Made by a program: the position numbers and the translations under genes
Origin: DASVLX01 sp035552275
GTDB taxonomy: Bacteria; Actinomycetota; Actinomycetes; Mycobacteriales; Pseudonocardiaceae
Reading direction: 5' to 3'
NCBI GenBank assembly: GCA_035552275.1
Contig: DASZLR010000181.1
Span: forward strand, 1-55,953
DNA length: 55,953 nt
Part shown: positions 15,264-24,409 of the stretch, in pieces
Position numbering within the stretch: the first letter of the stretch is position 1
How the letters are laid out: every line of letters begins with the position of its first letter
Notes under the pieces: model-generated
What the model saw: the letters and a program-made list of their open reading frames with translations, nothing else
Database searches by the model: none
What the model was told of the DNA's origin: nothing

Positions 15264-16733
15264 ATGGCACGTTCTGAGCGTGGGATAACCGCGCAGGGCG
15301 AGGATTTCTCCTCCTGGTACAACGAAGTCGTGGTCAAGGCCGAACTGGTCGACCGCGGTCCGGCCAAGGGCACCATGGTGATCCGTCCGTACGGATACCG
15401 GATCTGGGAACTGCTGCAGGCCGCGTTGGATCAGCGGATCAAGGAAACCGGCCACCAGAACGCCTACTTCCCGTTGCTGATCCCGGAAAGCTATCTGACC
15501 AGAGAGGCCGAACACGTCGAGGGCTTTTCGCCCGAGCTGGCGGTCGTCACGCACGCCGGCGGAAAAGAACTCGAAGAGCCGCTGGTGGTCCGGCCGACGT
15601 CGGAAACGATCATCGGCGAGATGATGTCCAAATGGGTCAGTTCGCATCGTGATCTTCCGTTGTTGCTGAACCAGTGGGCGAACGTCGTGCGCTGGGAAAT
15701 GCGCCCGCGAATGTTCTTGCGCACCACCGAATTCCTCTGGCAGGAGGGCCACACCGCGCACGCCACCGAGGCCGAGGCGATGGCCGAGATGGAGTTGGCA
15801 CTGGGCATCTACGTCGAGATCGCCCGGGACTTCGCCGCGATTCCGGTGGTGCCGGGCGAGAAAACGCCGGGCGAGCGGTTCGCTGGCGCGGTGGGCACCA
15901 CCACCGTCGAGTCGATGATGCGCGACGGCAAGGCGCTGCAGGCCGGCACCGCGCACTACCTGGGCGAGAACTTCGCGCGAGCATTCAACATCCGCTACGC
16001 CGCCGACAGCAGCAAGCCAGCCGGTGAACTGCGGTATGCGCACACCACATCATGGGGCATGACCACCCGGATGATCGGCGCGATCGTGATGACCCACGGC
16101 GACGACCAAGGCCTGGTGCTGCCGCCCAAGCTCGCGCCGCAGCAGGTCGTGATCGTGCCGATCCTGCGCGGCGACCAGGCCGATCGGGTTCGGGCGGCGG
16201 CGATCGAGCTCGGCGACCGGCTCACCGCGGCCGGCGTTCGGGCGCATGTGGACGATCGAACTCAGCTGTCGCCGGGCTACAAGTTCAACCAGTGGGAGTT
16301 GCAGGGCGTGCCGATCCGGCTCGAACTGGGGCCGCGCGACCTCGATGGCGGCGTGGTGACCATGGCGCGTCGGCTCGGCGACGGCAAGGAACAGATCGCC
16401 CTGGACACCGCGCAGGTGACGGTGCCCGCCGCGCTCGATGACTTCCAGGCCTTCCTGCTGCGTCGCGCCACCGAGTTCCGCGACACCCACACGGTGGTGG
16501 TGGACGACTGGGACTCGTTCGGGGCTGCGGTGCGGGTCGGCTGGGCGCGTGCGTTCCACTGTGGGTCGGCGGAGTGCGAGGACACGATCAGGGCCGAGAC
16601 GGCCGCGACACCGCGCTGCATCCCGTTCGACGCTCCCGAGGAGTCCGGCGACAGTGACCACAGCGTCCACTGTGTCCGCTGCGATCGGTCGGCCGCCTAC
16701 GGCAAGCGGGTCATCTTCGGCAAGGCGTACTGA
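15264..16733 (+). CDS. proS: Proline-tRNA ligase, eukaryote/archaeon-like short form
   Basis: This class II aminoacyl-tRNA synthetase charges tRNA-Pro. The 489-aa length and the absence of an editing insertion place it in the archaeal/eukaryotic-type group, which many actinomycetes also carry. Visible signatures are the class II motif 2 region RWEMRPRMFLRTTEFLWQE, the HTTSWG segment near 255, and the anticodon-binding domain from about 285. The protein ends in the typical Tyr (GKAY). A Cys pair near the C-terminus suits a zinc site. It lies 29 bases after the isochorismatase-like gene. This actinomycete may hold a second, long-form ProS elsewhere. Confidence 0.95.
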   Translation: MARSERGITAQGEDFSSWYNEVVVKAELVDRGPAKGTMVIRPYGYRIWELLQAALDQRIKETGHQNAYFPLLIPESYLTREAEHVEGFSPELAVVTHAGGKELEEPLVVRPTSETIIGEMMSKWVSSHRDLPLLLNQWANVVRWEMRPRMFLRTTEFLWQEGHTAHATEAEAMAEMELALGIYVEIARDFAAIPVVPGEKTPGERFAGAVGTTTVESMMRDGKALQAGTAHYLGENFARAFNIRYAADSSKPAGELRYAHTTSWGMTTRMIGAIVMTHGDDQGLVLPPKLAPQQVVIVPILRGDQADRVRAAAIELGDRLTAAGVRAHVDDRTQLSPGYKFNQWELQGVPIRLELGPRDLDGGVVTMARRLGDGKEQIALDTAQVTVPAALDDFQAFLLRRATEFRDTHTVVVDDWDSFGAAVRVGWARAFHCGSAECEDTIRAETAATPRCIPFDAPEESGDSDHSVHCVRCDRSAAYGKRVIFGKAY

Positions 16734-16832
16734 GCCGGCGACGATGCGGACGAGTTCACCTCGCCGCCGGCGTCGTGACGAGTCCACATTGGACTCGATG
16801 ACCATCCGATTGTCGAATCGTCAGCCAGTCGG

Positions 16833-16844
16833 ATTGTCGACAAT
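16833..16844. repeat. ATTGTCGACAAT, perfect intergenic copy of the dispersed palindrome
   Basis: This copy lies in the 118-base convergent gap between proS and the ABC permease, 8 bases from the permease stop. A partial copy, ATTGTCGAATCG, precedes it at about 16809-16820. Confidence 0.85.
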
Positions 16845-16851
16845 ACGATGA

Positions 16852-17511
16852 TCAGTCCCGCCTCGTAGCGACAATATGGGTCGCCGTCGCGCTGATCAGC
16901 AGTAGCCCGACGGCCAAGCCGGTCAGCCCGGCGACCGGACCGAGCAGATCGGCCGGCCGGCGGTCGTCGCTGGCCAGCAAGCGCAGCAACAGGTTGACCG
17001 GTGGCAGTCCGCGCACCAGCAACAGCGCGAGAACGACTGCCAACGCCACCATCAGCGCGTAACCGGGCCGGTGGATCACCAGCCGGGAACAGAGCAGTCC
17101 CACCGCGACCGCGGTGCACGCGCACGCCAGCAGCGCCAGCCCACCGACCGCCAGGGCGGCTCCGCTGACCCGATGTCCGCCGGTGAGCACCGGGAAACCC
17201 AGGCCAGCCACAGCGAGTACCGCGCAGCTGAGCAGGGCGGCGAGCACGGTGGCGACCAGCACCGGGACCGCGCCCCGCGCGTGAACCACGGTGATCGCCC
17301 GCTGCACCGGGTGCGGAACATTGGCCAGCGCGATCGTCAACCAGGTGCCGCACACGAAAAGCGCGCCGGCCGACAGCGCGTAAACCGGCACCAAAGGCCC
17401 GGAATCGTCGCTGGTCAACACGCCAAGCGCGACCAGGTAGAGCAGCAGGGCAGGCAGATATCGCTGGGAGTGCAGCAGAACCGCCAGCAGATAGCGCACC
17501 AGGCCGATCAC
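16852..17511 (-). CDS. Membrane subunit of a small ABC transporter
   Basis: This 219-aa protein has about six hydrophobic segments and no soluble domain. It follows the ATPase gene at 17508 with a 4-base overlap, so it is most likely the ABC-2-like permease of that transporter. I do not recognise a specific family. The substrate is unknown. Confidence 0.7.
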   Translation of the reverse strand: MIGLVRYLLAVLLHSQRYLPALLLYLVALGVLTSDDSGPLVPVYALSAGALFVCGTWLTIALANVPHPVQRAITVVHARGAVPVLVATVLAALLSCAVLAVAGLGFPVLTGGHRVSGAALAVGGLALLACACTAVAVGLLCSRLVIHRPGYALMVALAVVLALLLVRGLPPVNLLLRLLASDDRRPADLLGPVAGLTGLAVGLLLISATATHIVATRRD

Positions 17512-18440
17512 CGACCGGCCCTCCTACCGTCGCCGCGATCGTCCTCGCGTCGCACGCCGACCACCGACCAGCCCTTGTTCAGCGCGTCCAGCAGGATCTG
17601 GTCGACCGAGCCGCCGGCCACTCGGAGGGTGACCCGCCGGTCGTCGGCCGTCGCCGCGAGCACCCCGTCCGCGAACGGCAGGCCCCCGGCTGGCCAGTCC
17701 GGTTCGTCCAGGTCCGGCGGCGATTCCAACAACACAACGGCCACATCCGCCACCACGATCTCAGCGGACGACGGCACGACGCCGGTCAGCCGGCCGCCGG
17801 CGATGCGGTAGCCCGCCGAGACGGCAACCCCGTTGAACGTGTTGATCGCGCCGCCGTGGTCGGTGAACATGATCGCGCCGCCGGCGGCCGCGACCTCCTC
17901 GATCATCCGTGCCAGCTCGCCGTGTGCCGCCACGTCCAGCCCGGACCACGGCTCGTCCAGGACCAGCAACTCCGGTGGCACCAGCATCGCCTGCGCCAAG
18001 GCGACCTTCTGCGCGTTGCCCTTGGACAACAACCGAAGCGGCGTGTCCACGCCGCCGGCCAGCGATAACCGGTCCAACAGCTCGTCGGCGCGGGCGGCGG
18101 CGCCGGCCCTGTGCAGGCCACGGACCCGGCCCAGGTGCCGCAGGTAGGACCGCGCGGACAGCCGTTCGTCGGGCGGAAACCGCTCCGGCACATAGCCGAC
18201 CACCGCCGGCCGCCCGGCGATCTCGCCGGTGGTCGGCCGGGACAGGCCCACCAGCATCCGGAGCAGGGTCGACTTGCCGGAGCCGTTGTCGCCGGCGACC
18301 GCCACGATCTGGCCGGCAGCCACGTCGAGATCGACGCCGCTCAGCACCCACGGCCCCCGGCCATACCGCTTGCTCACGCCCCGCAGACACAGCACGAAAC
18401 CGAGGCTACCGGCCCGGACGCCGCAGGTGGCGGCGGTCAC
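17508..18440 (-). CDS. ABC transporter ATP-binding protein
   Basis: This is a single nucleotide-binding domain with Walker A GDNGSGKST, the signature region LLSKGNAQKVALAQ, Walker B LLVLDEPWSGLD and a switch His in FTDHGG. It powers the adjacent six-helix membrane protein. The C-terminal part (about 225-310) is a less conserved extension. The ATG-like start at 18440 gives 310 aa. A GTG at 18395, just before the first conserved strand, gives 295 aa and is equally plausible. Confidence 0.88.
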   Translation of the reverse strand: MTAATCGVRAGSLGFVLCLRGVSKRYGRGPWVLSGVDLDVAAGQIVAVAGDNGSGKSTLLRMLVGLSRPTTGEIAGRPAVVGYVPERFPPDERLSARSYLRHLGRVRGLHRAGAAARADELLDRLSLAGGVDTPLRLLSKGNAQKVALAQAMLVPPELLVLDEPWSGLDVAAHGELARMIEEVAAAGGAIMFTDHGGAINTFNGVAVSAGYRIAGGRLTGVVPSSAEIVVADVAVVLLESPPDLDEPDWPAGGLPFADGVLAATADDRRVTLRVAGGSVDQILLDALNKGWSVVGVRREDDRGDGRRAGR

Positions 18441-18594
18441 GGCGGTGTCAAGACGGCGGCAAGATCGCCCGTTCGGGTGTCATGGGCGTGTCCACAGTGG
18501 CGCGATTCCGGCTGGGCGCCGCTGTTCTTGTCCCTACGCGGCAGTCCAATGCGGCGCTGGCGCGGCGACACCGCCGTCCGAGTGAGGAGGAATC

Positions 18595-19947
18595 GTGACC
18601 CTGGCCGAATTACTGCCGAGCGTGGGCGCGTGCGGCGAGCCCGATCTGGAGGACGGGCTGTGGCCGGCCGGCACCCAGCTGGCCAGCGAGGGCGATCTGC
18701 TGTTCGGCGGGCTGCCGACGACCCACCTGGCCGCCCGGTTCGGCACGCCCTGCCAGCTGCTGGACGAGGCGGAAGTGCGGCGGCGCGCCCGGATGTTCCG
18801 CCGACTGTTGCCGGATGCGGAGATCGCGTTCGCCGGCAAGTCGCTGCCGTGCCGTTCGGTGTACCGGTGGATGGCCGAGGAGGGGCTGTCGCTGGACGTG
18901 TGCTCGGCCGGCGAGTTGGCCGCCGCCCGGTCAGCCGGCTGGGCCGGGGACCGCATTCTGGTGCACGGCAACGTCAAGACCCCGGAGGATCTCAAGGCCT
19001 CGCTGGCCGTCCGGGGAACCCGGATCGTGCTCGACTCGGCCGACGAGATCGACCAGCTCGGCGCCCTGGCCCGACCCGGCCAGCCGGTGCTGGTCCGGGT
19101 CACGCCCGGGATCGACACGCACACGCACCGGGCCATCGCGACCGGCGTGGAGGACCAGAAGTTCGGCTTCTCGCTGGCGTCGGGCGCGGCGCTGGCAGCG
19201 GTGGGCCGGGTGATCGACCAGCCCAATCTCGACCTCGTCGGGCTGCACTGCCATCTGGGCTCGCAGGTGCGCCGGGTCGCGGTGTACGAGGAGGCGGCGC
19301 GCCGGATGGTCGGACTGATCGCGGCCGTTCGCGAGCGTTATGGGGCATCGGTCCGCCAGCTCGATCTCGGCGGCGGGTTCGCGGTTCCCTACCGCGCCAA
19401 CGAAACCGGGTTCGACCTCGCCGGGTTCGCCCACCGGCTGCGGGCGGCGCTGCACTACGAGTGCGCGGCACACCGAGTTCCGCCGCCGAGAATCATCATC
19501 GAGCCCGGCAGGTCCATTGTGGCCACTGCCGGCAGCACGCTGTACCGGGTGATCACCGTCAAGGCCCCGGCGGCCGGTTCCGGTGCGCGGACGTTCGTCG
19601 CGGTCGACGGCGGAATGAGCGACAATCCGCGGCCGGGGCTGTACGACGCCCGCTACACCGCACGGCTGGTCGGCCGGCACACCAGGGCGCCGCGCCGCCT
19701 GGCCACGGTGGTCGGGCGGCACTGTGAGGCTGGCGACGTGCTGGCCGAGGACGTGCCGCTGCCGGCGGACATCCACGCCGGCGACCTGATCGCGGTGCCC
19801 GTGACCGGCGCGTACCATCACGCGCTGGCGTCGAACTACAACCTGGTCTGCCGTCCGCCGCTCGTCGGCGTGCGGGCCGGAATGGCGCGAACCCTGGTCC
19901 GCCGCGAAACCGAGGAGGACCTGTTCCGCCGCGACCTGCTCGGCTGA
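18595..19947 (+). CDS. lysA: LysA-like PLP-dependent decarboxylase (diaminopimelate decarboxylase family)
   Basis: This 450-aa fold-type III PLP enzyme would decarboxylate meso-diaminopimelate to lysine if it is a true LysA. It has the PLP Lys in FAGKSLPC (near 81), HCHLGSQ (near 218), the glycine loop LDLGGGFAVPY (near 258) and IEPGRS for phosphate binding. The dimer-contributed active-site Cys lies in GRHCEAGD (near 378), and SNYN in the C-terminal barrel. GTG at 18595 follows GAGGAGG at a normal distance. It stands alone rather than beside thrA or argS, so it may be a second copy or a relative with another substrate. Confidence 0.85.
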   Translation: MTLAELLPSVGACGEPDLEDGLWPAGTQLASEGDLLFGGLPTTHLAARFGTPCQLLDEAEVRRRARMFRRLLPDAEIAFAGKSLPCRSVYRWMAEEGLSLDVCSAGELAAARSAGWAGDRILVHGNVKTPEDLKASLAVRGTRIVLDSADEIDQLGALARPGQPVLVRVTPGIDTHTHRAIATGVEDQKFGFSLASGAALAAVGRVIDQPNLDLVGLHCHLGSQVRRVAVYEEAARRMVGLIAAVRERYGASVRQLDLGGGFAVPYRANETGFDLAGFAHRLRAALHYECAAHRVPPPRIIIEPGRSIVATAGSTLYRVITVKAPAAGSGARTFVAVDGGMSDNPRPGLYDARYTARLVGRHTRAPRRLATVVGRHCEAGDVLAEDVPLPADIHAGDLIAVPVTGAYHHALASNYNLVCRPPLVGVRAGMARTLVRRETEEDLFRRDLLG

Positions 19948-20064
19948 GGTGGGACCGCCAGAACGCTCACCGGGAACAGAACGACTGACGGGCCGTGTTC
20001 AGTCGCTGTGCGACGATCGAGTCGATCGGCTCGGATCCACCGGACCGGGAGTGGGAGCAGCGAG

Positions 20065-20355
20065 ATGGCGAAGGGGTACTGGATCTCGGCGTACCGGGAG
20101 GTCCACGATCCGGAGAAGTTGGCCGCCTACGGAAAACTGGCCGGGCCGGCCATCACGGCGTCCGGCGGGCGGTTCCTGGTCCGGGGCGGGCAGATCGAGG
20201 CGCATGACGCCGGGCGGCCCATGCGCACGGTAATCGTGGAGTTCGACAGCTTCGCCGCAGCGGTCGCGGCGCACGAGACGCCCGCCTACCAGGACGCGCT
20301 GGCCGTGCTGGCCGACGGCGTCGAGCGCGACTTCCGGATCGTGGAGGGCCTGTAA
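20065..20355 (+). CDS. DUF1330 family protein
   Basis: This is a 96-aa single DUF1330 domain with a dimeric alpha/beta-barrel fold. It has the family pattern of a Tyr-Trp start, a conserved Gly-Gly-Arg-Phe-Leu-Val-Arg-Gly strand, and Tyr-Gln-Asp-Ala near residue 75. The function of the family is unknown. The ATG at 20065 is the natural start. The 113 bases after it, up to the convergent ABC exporter, hold no clear gene. Confidence 0.88.
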   Translation: MAKGYWISAYREVHDPEKLAAYGKLAGPAITASGGRFLVRGGQIEAHDAGRPMRTVIVEFDSFAAAVAAHETPAYQDALAVLADGVERDFRIVEGL

Positions 20356-20468
20356 GTCGGCCGGCCAGACCGGCTGGCCGAGATACCAGGCAGTGAGTCT
20401 TGTCTCCGCGCCGCGAGGTTCGGGTTCCACGCCGTGCCACTTGCTGTTGTGGAACGCCTTGCCGTCGG

Positions 20469-22349
20469 TCAGCGGTAGCCGGCGGCCTGGAGCTCGAACA
20501 GCTCGGCGTATCGACCGCCGGTGCGCAACAGGTCGTCGTGGCTGCCGACCTCGATCGGCCGGCCGCCGTCGATGAAAATGATCAGGTCGGCCATCCGAAC
20601 AGTGGAGAACCGGTGCGAGACCAGCACGGTCACCGCGCCGGTCCGCTGGGCGCCGCGCACCGCGGCCTCGGCGTACCGCTCGAACAGCGTGTGCTCGGAC
20701 GGCGCGTCCAGGCTCGCGGTCGGCTCGTCCAGCACGACCAGCAGCGGGTCCTCGCGGCGCATCGCCCGGCCCAGCGCCAGTTTCTGCCACTGGCCGCCGG
20801 AAAGCCCATGCCCGCCGGTGAACACCGAGCCGACCAGGGTGGCCAGCCCATCGGGCAGTTGACTGGGCAGGTCGCCGGCGCCGGCCCGGTCCAGCGCCGC
20901 GCCGGCGGCCGGCTCGTCGGAGCGCCGCGGCAACTCGGCCACCCCTACCGATTCGACGGCCGGCAGGTGGAACCGGGCGAAGTCCTGGAACGCCGCCGTG
21001 CACCTCGACCGCCACGCCGTCGGCTCGATGTCGGTCAGCGGCACACCATCGATGAGGATCTGGCCGGAATCCGGCCGGTACATCGCCAGCAGCAGCTTGA
21101 TCAGCGTGGTCTTGCCGGAACCGTTCTCGCCGACCAGCGCGACGGTCGACCCCGCCGGCAGCGTCACGTCGAAACCGTCCAGCACCGCCCGCTCAGTGCC
21201 GGGATAGCGGAAGGAGACGTCCCGGAACCGGATGCCCTCGTGCAGCCGGGCCGGCGCGGCGGCCGTGCCAGCCCGTGCCGACTCGGCGCGGGCGTGATCT
21301 TCCAGCCACAGCAAACGATCCGCGGTGTTCACAGTGGACAGCATCGCGCCCGAGGTGGCCGCCGCCGAGGCGAGTTGGTTGCGGGAACGGCGAATCAGTG
21401 ACACCGCCATGAGCACGGTGCCCAGCGACAGCAGGCCGTCCGAGGCCCGCACCACGACGAAGCCGATCGCGCCCATCAGCGCCGCCGCGTAGATCAGCCA
21501 TCCGGCGCCCTGCACGCCCAGCACCTTCAGCGCCTCGATCCGGCTGCGGCGGTTCAGCAGTTCGGTCAGCCGGCCGTGCTCGGCCGCGAGATGGTCGGCC
21601 AGCCCGTAGGCGCGAACCTCGCCGGCCGTGCCGACATCGCTGGTCAGCCCGAAGATCATGCCGGCGAGACGCCGGTCGTGTGCCATGTCGTCCTCGGCCC
21701 GCCGGGTGATCCGCCTGGCGATCCGGTCCGCGAACAGCGGCGGCACGGCGGACAACGGCAGCAACAACAACCACGGCGACACCGACGCGAGCAGCACCAG
21801 CAGGGTCACGATCCGGGCCACGCTGGACACGTTGCTGAGCAGTTGACGCGGAGCTGCGGCCAGTTGCCGCCGGTTGGTGTTCAGCCGTTCGATCTCGGTG
21901 AGATAGTCCGGCCGTTCCAGGTGTTCCAGCCCAACAACCCCACTGATCAGCGAGATGAGCTGGCTGGTGCGGTAGATCGAGATGCGGTCGGACAGCGCCA
22001 TCGACTCGCTCGCGCCGATCGCGGTGAGCACCCAGCCCACCGACATCAGCCCGCCGACCACCACCACGCCCCACACCACGTCCCGGATCGACCCGGCCAG
22101 CGCGCCGTCGACCAGCAGCCGATAGCCCAGCGGATAGCAGGTCGCCGACACGCTGCCCAGCACCAACATCACGGTGACGGTCGACATCCACCCCGGCGCG
22201 GCCCGAAATCCGTCCAGGAACAGCACCTGGGCGAGCCGGACCAGCCGCCTGGCTCCCTCGGTCGGCCGATGTTCGGCCTGATCGGCCGAGTCGGCCGGCT
22301 CGGCCGGGTCAAGGCGGTCGGCCTGGTCGGCCTGGTTGACGAAGGTCAT
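20469..22349 (-). CDS. ABC exporter half-transporter 2 (fused membrane and ATPase domains)
   Basis: This 626-aa protein has an N-terminal cytoplasmic Asp/Ala-rich stretch (about 1-35), a six-helix exporter membrane domain (about 45-340) and an ATPase domain (about 370-620). The ATPase domain has Walker A GENGSGKTT, signature GHGLSGGQWQ, Walker B LVVLDEPTASLD and a switch His in VSHRF. The ATG at 22349 overlaps the stop of the upstream half-transporter (ATGA). The frame is open further upstream but only inside that gene. The two proteins should form a heterodimeric exporter. The substrate is unknown. Confidence 0.9.
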   Translation of the reverse strand: MTFVNQADQADRLDPAEPADSADQAEHRPTEGARRLVRLAQVLFLDGFRAAPGWMSTVTVMLVLGSVSATCYPLGYRLLVDGALAGSIRDVVWGVVVVGGLMSVGWVLTAIGASESMALSDRISIYRTSQLISLISGVVGLEHLERPDYLTEIERLNTNRRQLAAAPRQLLSNVSSVARIVTLLVLLASVSPWLLLLPLSAVPPLFADRIARRITRRAEDDMAHDRRLAGMIFGLTSDVGTAGEVRAYGLADHLAAEHGRLTELLNRRSRIEALKVLGVQGAGWLIYAAALMGAIGFVVVRASDGLLSLGTVLMAVSLIRRSRNQLASAAATSGAMLSTVNTADRLLWLEDHARAESARAGTAAAPARLHEGIRFRDVSFRYPGTERAVLDGFDVTLPAGSTVALVGENGSGKTTLIKLLLAMYRPDSGQILIDGVPLTDIEPTAWRSRCTAAFQDFARFHLPAVESVGVAELPRRSDEPAAGAALDRAGAGDLPSQLPDGLATLVGSVFTGGHGLSGGQWQKLALGRAMRREDPLLVVLDEPTASLDAPSEHTLFERYAEAAVRGAQRTGAVTVLVSHRFSTVRMADLIIFIDGGRPIEVGSHDDLLRTGGRYAELFELQAAGYR

Positions 22350-24214
22350 GATGTCCCCGCGAATCGGGCGGCCTGCAGCTGGTACATCCGCGCGTAGGCG
22401 CCGCCGGCCTCGACCAGTTCCTGGTGCGAGCCGCGCTCGGTGATCTGCCCGCCGTCCAGCACGCAGATCGTGTCGGCGCGGCGCACGGTGGCGAATCGGT
22501 GCGAGATGACGACCGTGGTCAGCCCGGCGGTGATCTCCAGGAACCGGCTGTAGAACCGGGCTTCGGCACGCACGTCGAGCGCGGCCGTCGGCTCGTCCAG
22601 CACCAGCAGCTTCGCGCCGTGTCGGGTGGCGAACAGCGCGCGGGCCAGCGCCAGCCGCTGCCACTGGCCGCCGGACAGGTCCACGCCGTCGGGCAGTTCG
22701 CGGGACAGCACGGTGTCCCAGCCGTGCGGCAACGTGTCCACCACGTCGAGAAAGCCGGACGATCGCGCGCAGTCGAGCACGCCGTCCCGATCGTCGCGGA
22801 ACGGCAGTGCGCCGAACGCGATGTTCAGGTACGCCGACATCGGATAGCGCACCGGTTCCTGCGACATGATCGCCACGCTGCGCTGCCAGCGCCCCGGCTC
22901 CAGCTCGCGCACGTCCACGCCGTCCACAGTGATCCGGCCGCCGGTCGGGTCGCGCAGCCGGGACAGCAGGCTGACCAGCGTCGACTTGCCGGCGCCGTTC
23001 ACCCCGACGATCGCGGTCGACGTGCCGGCCGCGAGTTCCAGGTCCACACCGGACAGCACGTCCCGATCACCGCTGGGATACCGGAACCGAACGTCCTCGA
23101 AGCGCACCGACCGCCGCGGCATCCCGTCCGGATCGCGGGTTCCGGCCAGTGCCGATGTGCCAGCCGAGTCCGCGCCCAGGTCCGTCTCCAGCCGGTCGAC
23201 ATCGGGCAGCCCGGCCAGCGTCCAGGCCAGCGATATGTCCTCATAGGACACACTGCCGGCGGACATGGTGACCGCCAGCATCGGCAGCACGGTGGCCAGC
23301 GTGCGCAGGTCGATGGCGTGCGTCCGGGCGGAATTGGCGATATACAGCAGCGCCACCGCATAGCCGACGAAGACGACCAGCCAGCACAGCAGCGCGCGCC
23401 GGTGCAGGTCGCGCAGGCCACCCGAGCCGCCGGCGATCGCGTCCAGGAATTCGGAGCGGAACCGGCCGCGAACGAAATCCACCAGCCCGAAAACCCGGAC
23501 CTCCTTGGCGTCCCGCGCCTTCGACCCGACGCCGATGAAATACCACGCGCGGCGCATCACCACGGTCTGGCCGCGCAGCTCGGTGGCCTGGCGCAGCACC
23601 GAAACCAGCATGAACCTGCGCACCGCCAGCCACATCACCAGCAGCAGCAATCCCAACCACCACTGGAACGCGGCCACCGCGGCGCAGCCGATGACCCCGG
23701 AGATCCGGGACGCCAGCACGCCCACCCAGGTCACCGGGGCGTCGCCGGGGAAGAACCCGGTCAGCGACCCCTCGGCGCGGGCCAGCCGGTCCAGCACGCC
23801 GGAGTCCTCCAGGTGCTCGACCCCGACCGGCCCGGACACCGCCGTGAGCAGCCGCGCCTGCAACTGCCCGGTGATCCGCGCCCTGGCCGCCGTGCCCAGC
23901 GCGTTGCCGATGGGATCGAGCACCAGCGACAGCGCGTAGACCACCGCGGCCGCCACCAGGGCGAGCACCATCCGGCGCCCGTCCGTCGAGCTCAGGCCGT
24001 GCTCGACGGCTCCCGGCACCGAGCCCACCACCGCGCCGAGCGCGACCACGACCAGCGCGGGCGTGACAGCGTTGAGAATCAGCGACAGCGCGACCAACGC
24101 GGACAGCGCCCGGCTGGACCGCCACAGCAGCAGCCACGCCTGCCGGCCGGAGGCCCGCTCGCCAGACGTGATCGCGGTTAACTGGAAGGTCTGCCCCGCC
24201 CCGGCCAACGACAC
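22346..24214 (-). CDS. ABC exporter half-transporter 1 (fused membrane and ATPase domains)
   Basis: This 622-aa protein pairs with the half-transporter at 20469. It has a six-helix exporter membrane domain (about 25-340) and an ATPase domain with Walker A GVNGAGKST, signature VDLSGGQWQRLALARAL, Walker B LLVLDEPTAALD and SHRF. Both halves keep canonical LSGGQ motifs, so neither ATP site is visibly degenerate. GTG at 24214 is the first plausible start, with no strong ribosome site. It is divergent from devR across a spacer with DosR-like boxes, so its expression may respond to DevR. Confidence 0.9.
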   Translation of the reverse strand: MSLAGAGQTFQLTAITSGERASGRQAWLLLWRSSRALSALVALSLILNAVTPALVVVALGAVVGSVPGAVEHGLSSTDGRRMVLALVAAAVVYALSLVLDPIGNALGTAARARITGQLQARLLTAVSGPVGVEHLEDSGVLDRLARAEGSLTGFFPGDAPVTWVGVLASRISGVIGCAAVAAFQWWLGLLLLVMWLAVRRFMLVSVLRQATELRGQTVVMRRAWYFIGVGSKARDAKEVRVFGLVDFVRGRFRSEFLDAIAGGSGGLRDLHRRALLCWLVVFVGYAVALLYIANSARTHAIDLRTLATVLPMLAVTMSAGSVSYEDISLAWTLAGLPDVDRLETDLGADSAGTSALAGTRDPDGMPRRSVRFEDVRFRYPSGDRDVLSGVDLELAAGTSTAIVGVNGAGKSTLVSLLSRLRDPTGGRITVDGVDVRELEPGRWQRSVAIMSQEPVRYPMSAYLNIAFGALPFRDDRDGVLDCARSSGFLDVVDTLPHGWDTVLSRELPDGVDLSGGQWQRLALARALFATRHGAKLLVLDEPTAALDVRAEARFYSRFLEITAGLTTVVISHRFATVRRADTICVLDGGQITERGSHQELVEAGGAYARMYQLQAARFAGTS

Positions 24215-24312
24215 ATCGCGATTCTAGAGATCATTTACCGGCGGTGTCCTGCGAATTTCCCGGTCACCGGGTGTTGTTCACTGACGGCCGATTGACTCAT
24301 ATGGCGGCAAAC

Positions 24313-24326
24313 GGGACCTTGGTCCT
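24313..24326. promoter_or_regulatory. devR box: Candidate DosR/DevR box 1
   Basis: GGGACCTTGGTCCT is a near-perfect dyad matching the mycobacterial DosR box (GGGACT/C-N3-4-GGTCC). It lies 84 bases upstream of devR and 99 bases upstream of the divergent ABC exporter. Confidence 0.6.
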
Positions 24327-24333
24327 TGATGTC

Positions 24334-24346
24334 GTGACCATTGGCC
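24334..24346. promoter_or_regulatory. Candidate DosR/DevR box 2
   Basis: GTGACCATTGGCC is a weaker match to the DosR box, about 20 bases from box 1. The pairing and near two-turn spacing resemble tandem DosR boxes in mycobacterial promoters. Confidence 0.45.
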
Positions 24347-24409
24347 GGGCGACACCCCCGCTCCTGGCACTACTCTTGCCGCCAGGCACGGACAACCAGG
24401 AGGCGGCGG

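Noticed and set aside
20356..20468. Possible small minus-strand gene between the DUF1330 gene and the ABC exporter
   Set aside because: The frame has no start with a ribosome site and I recognise no family; treated as convergent spacer.
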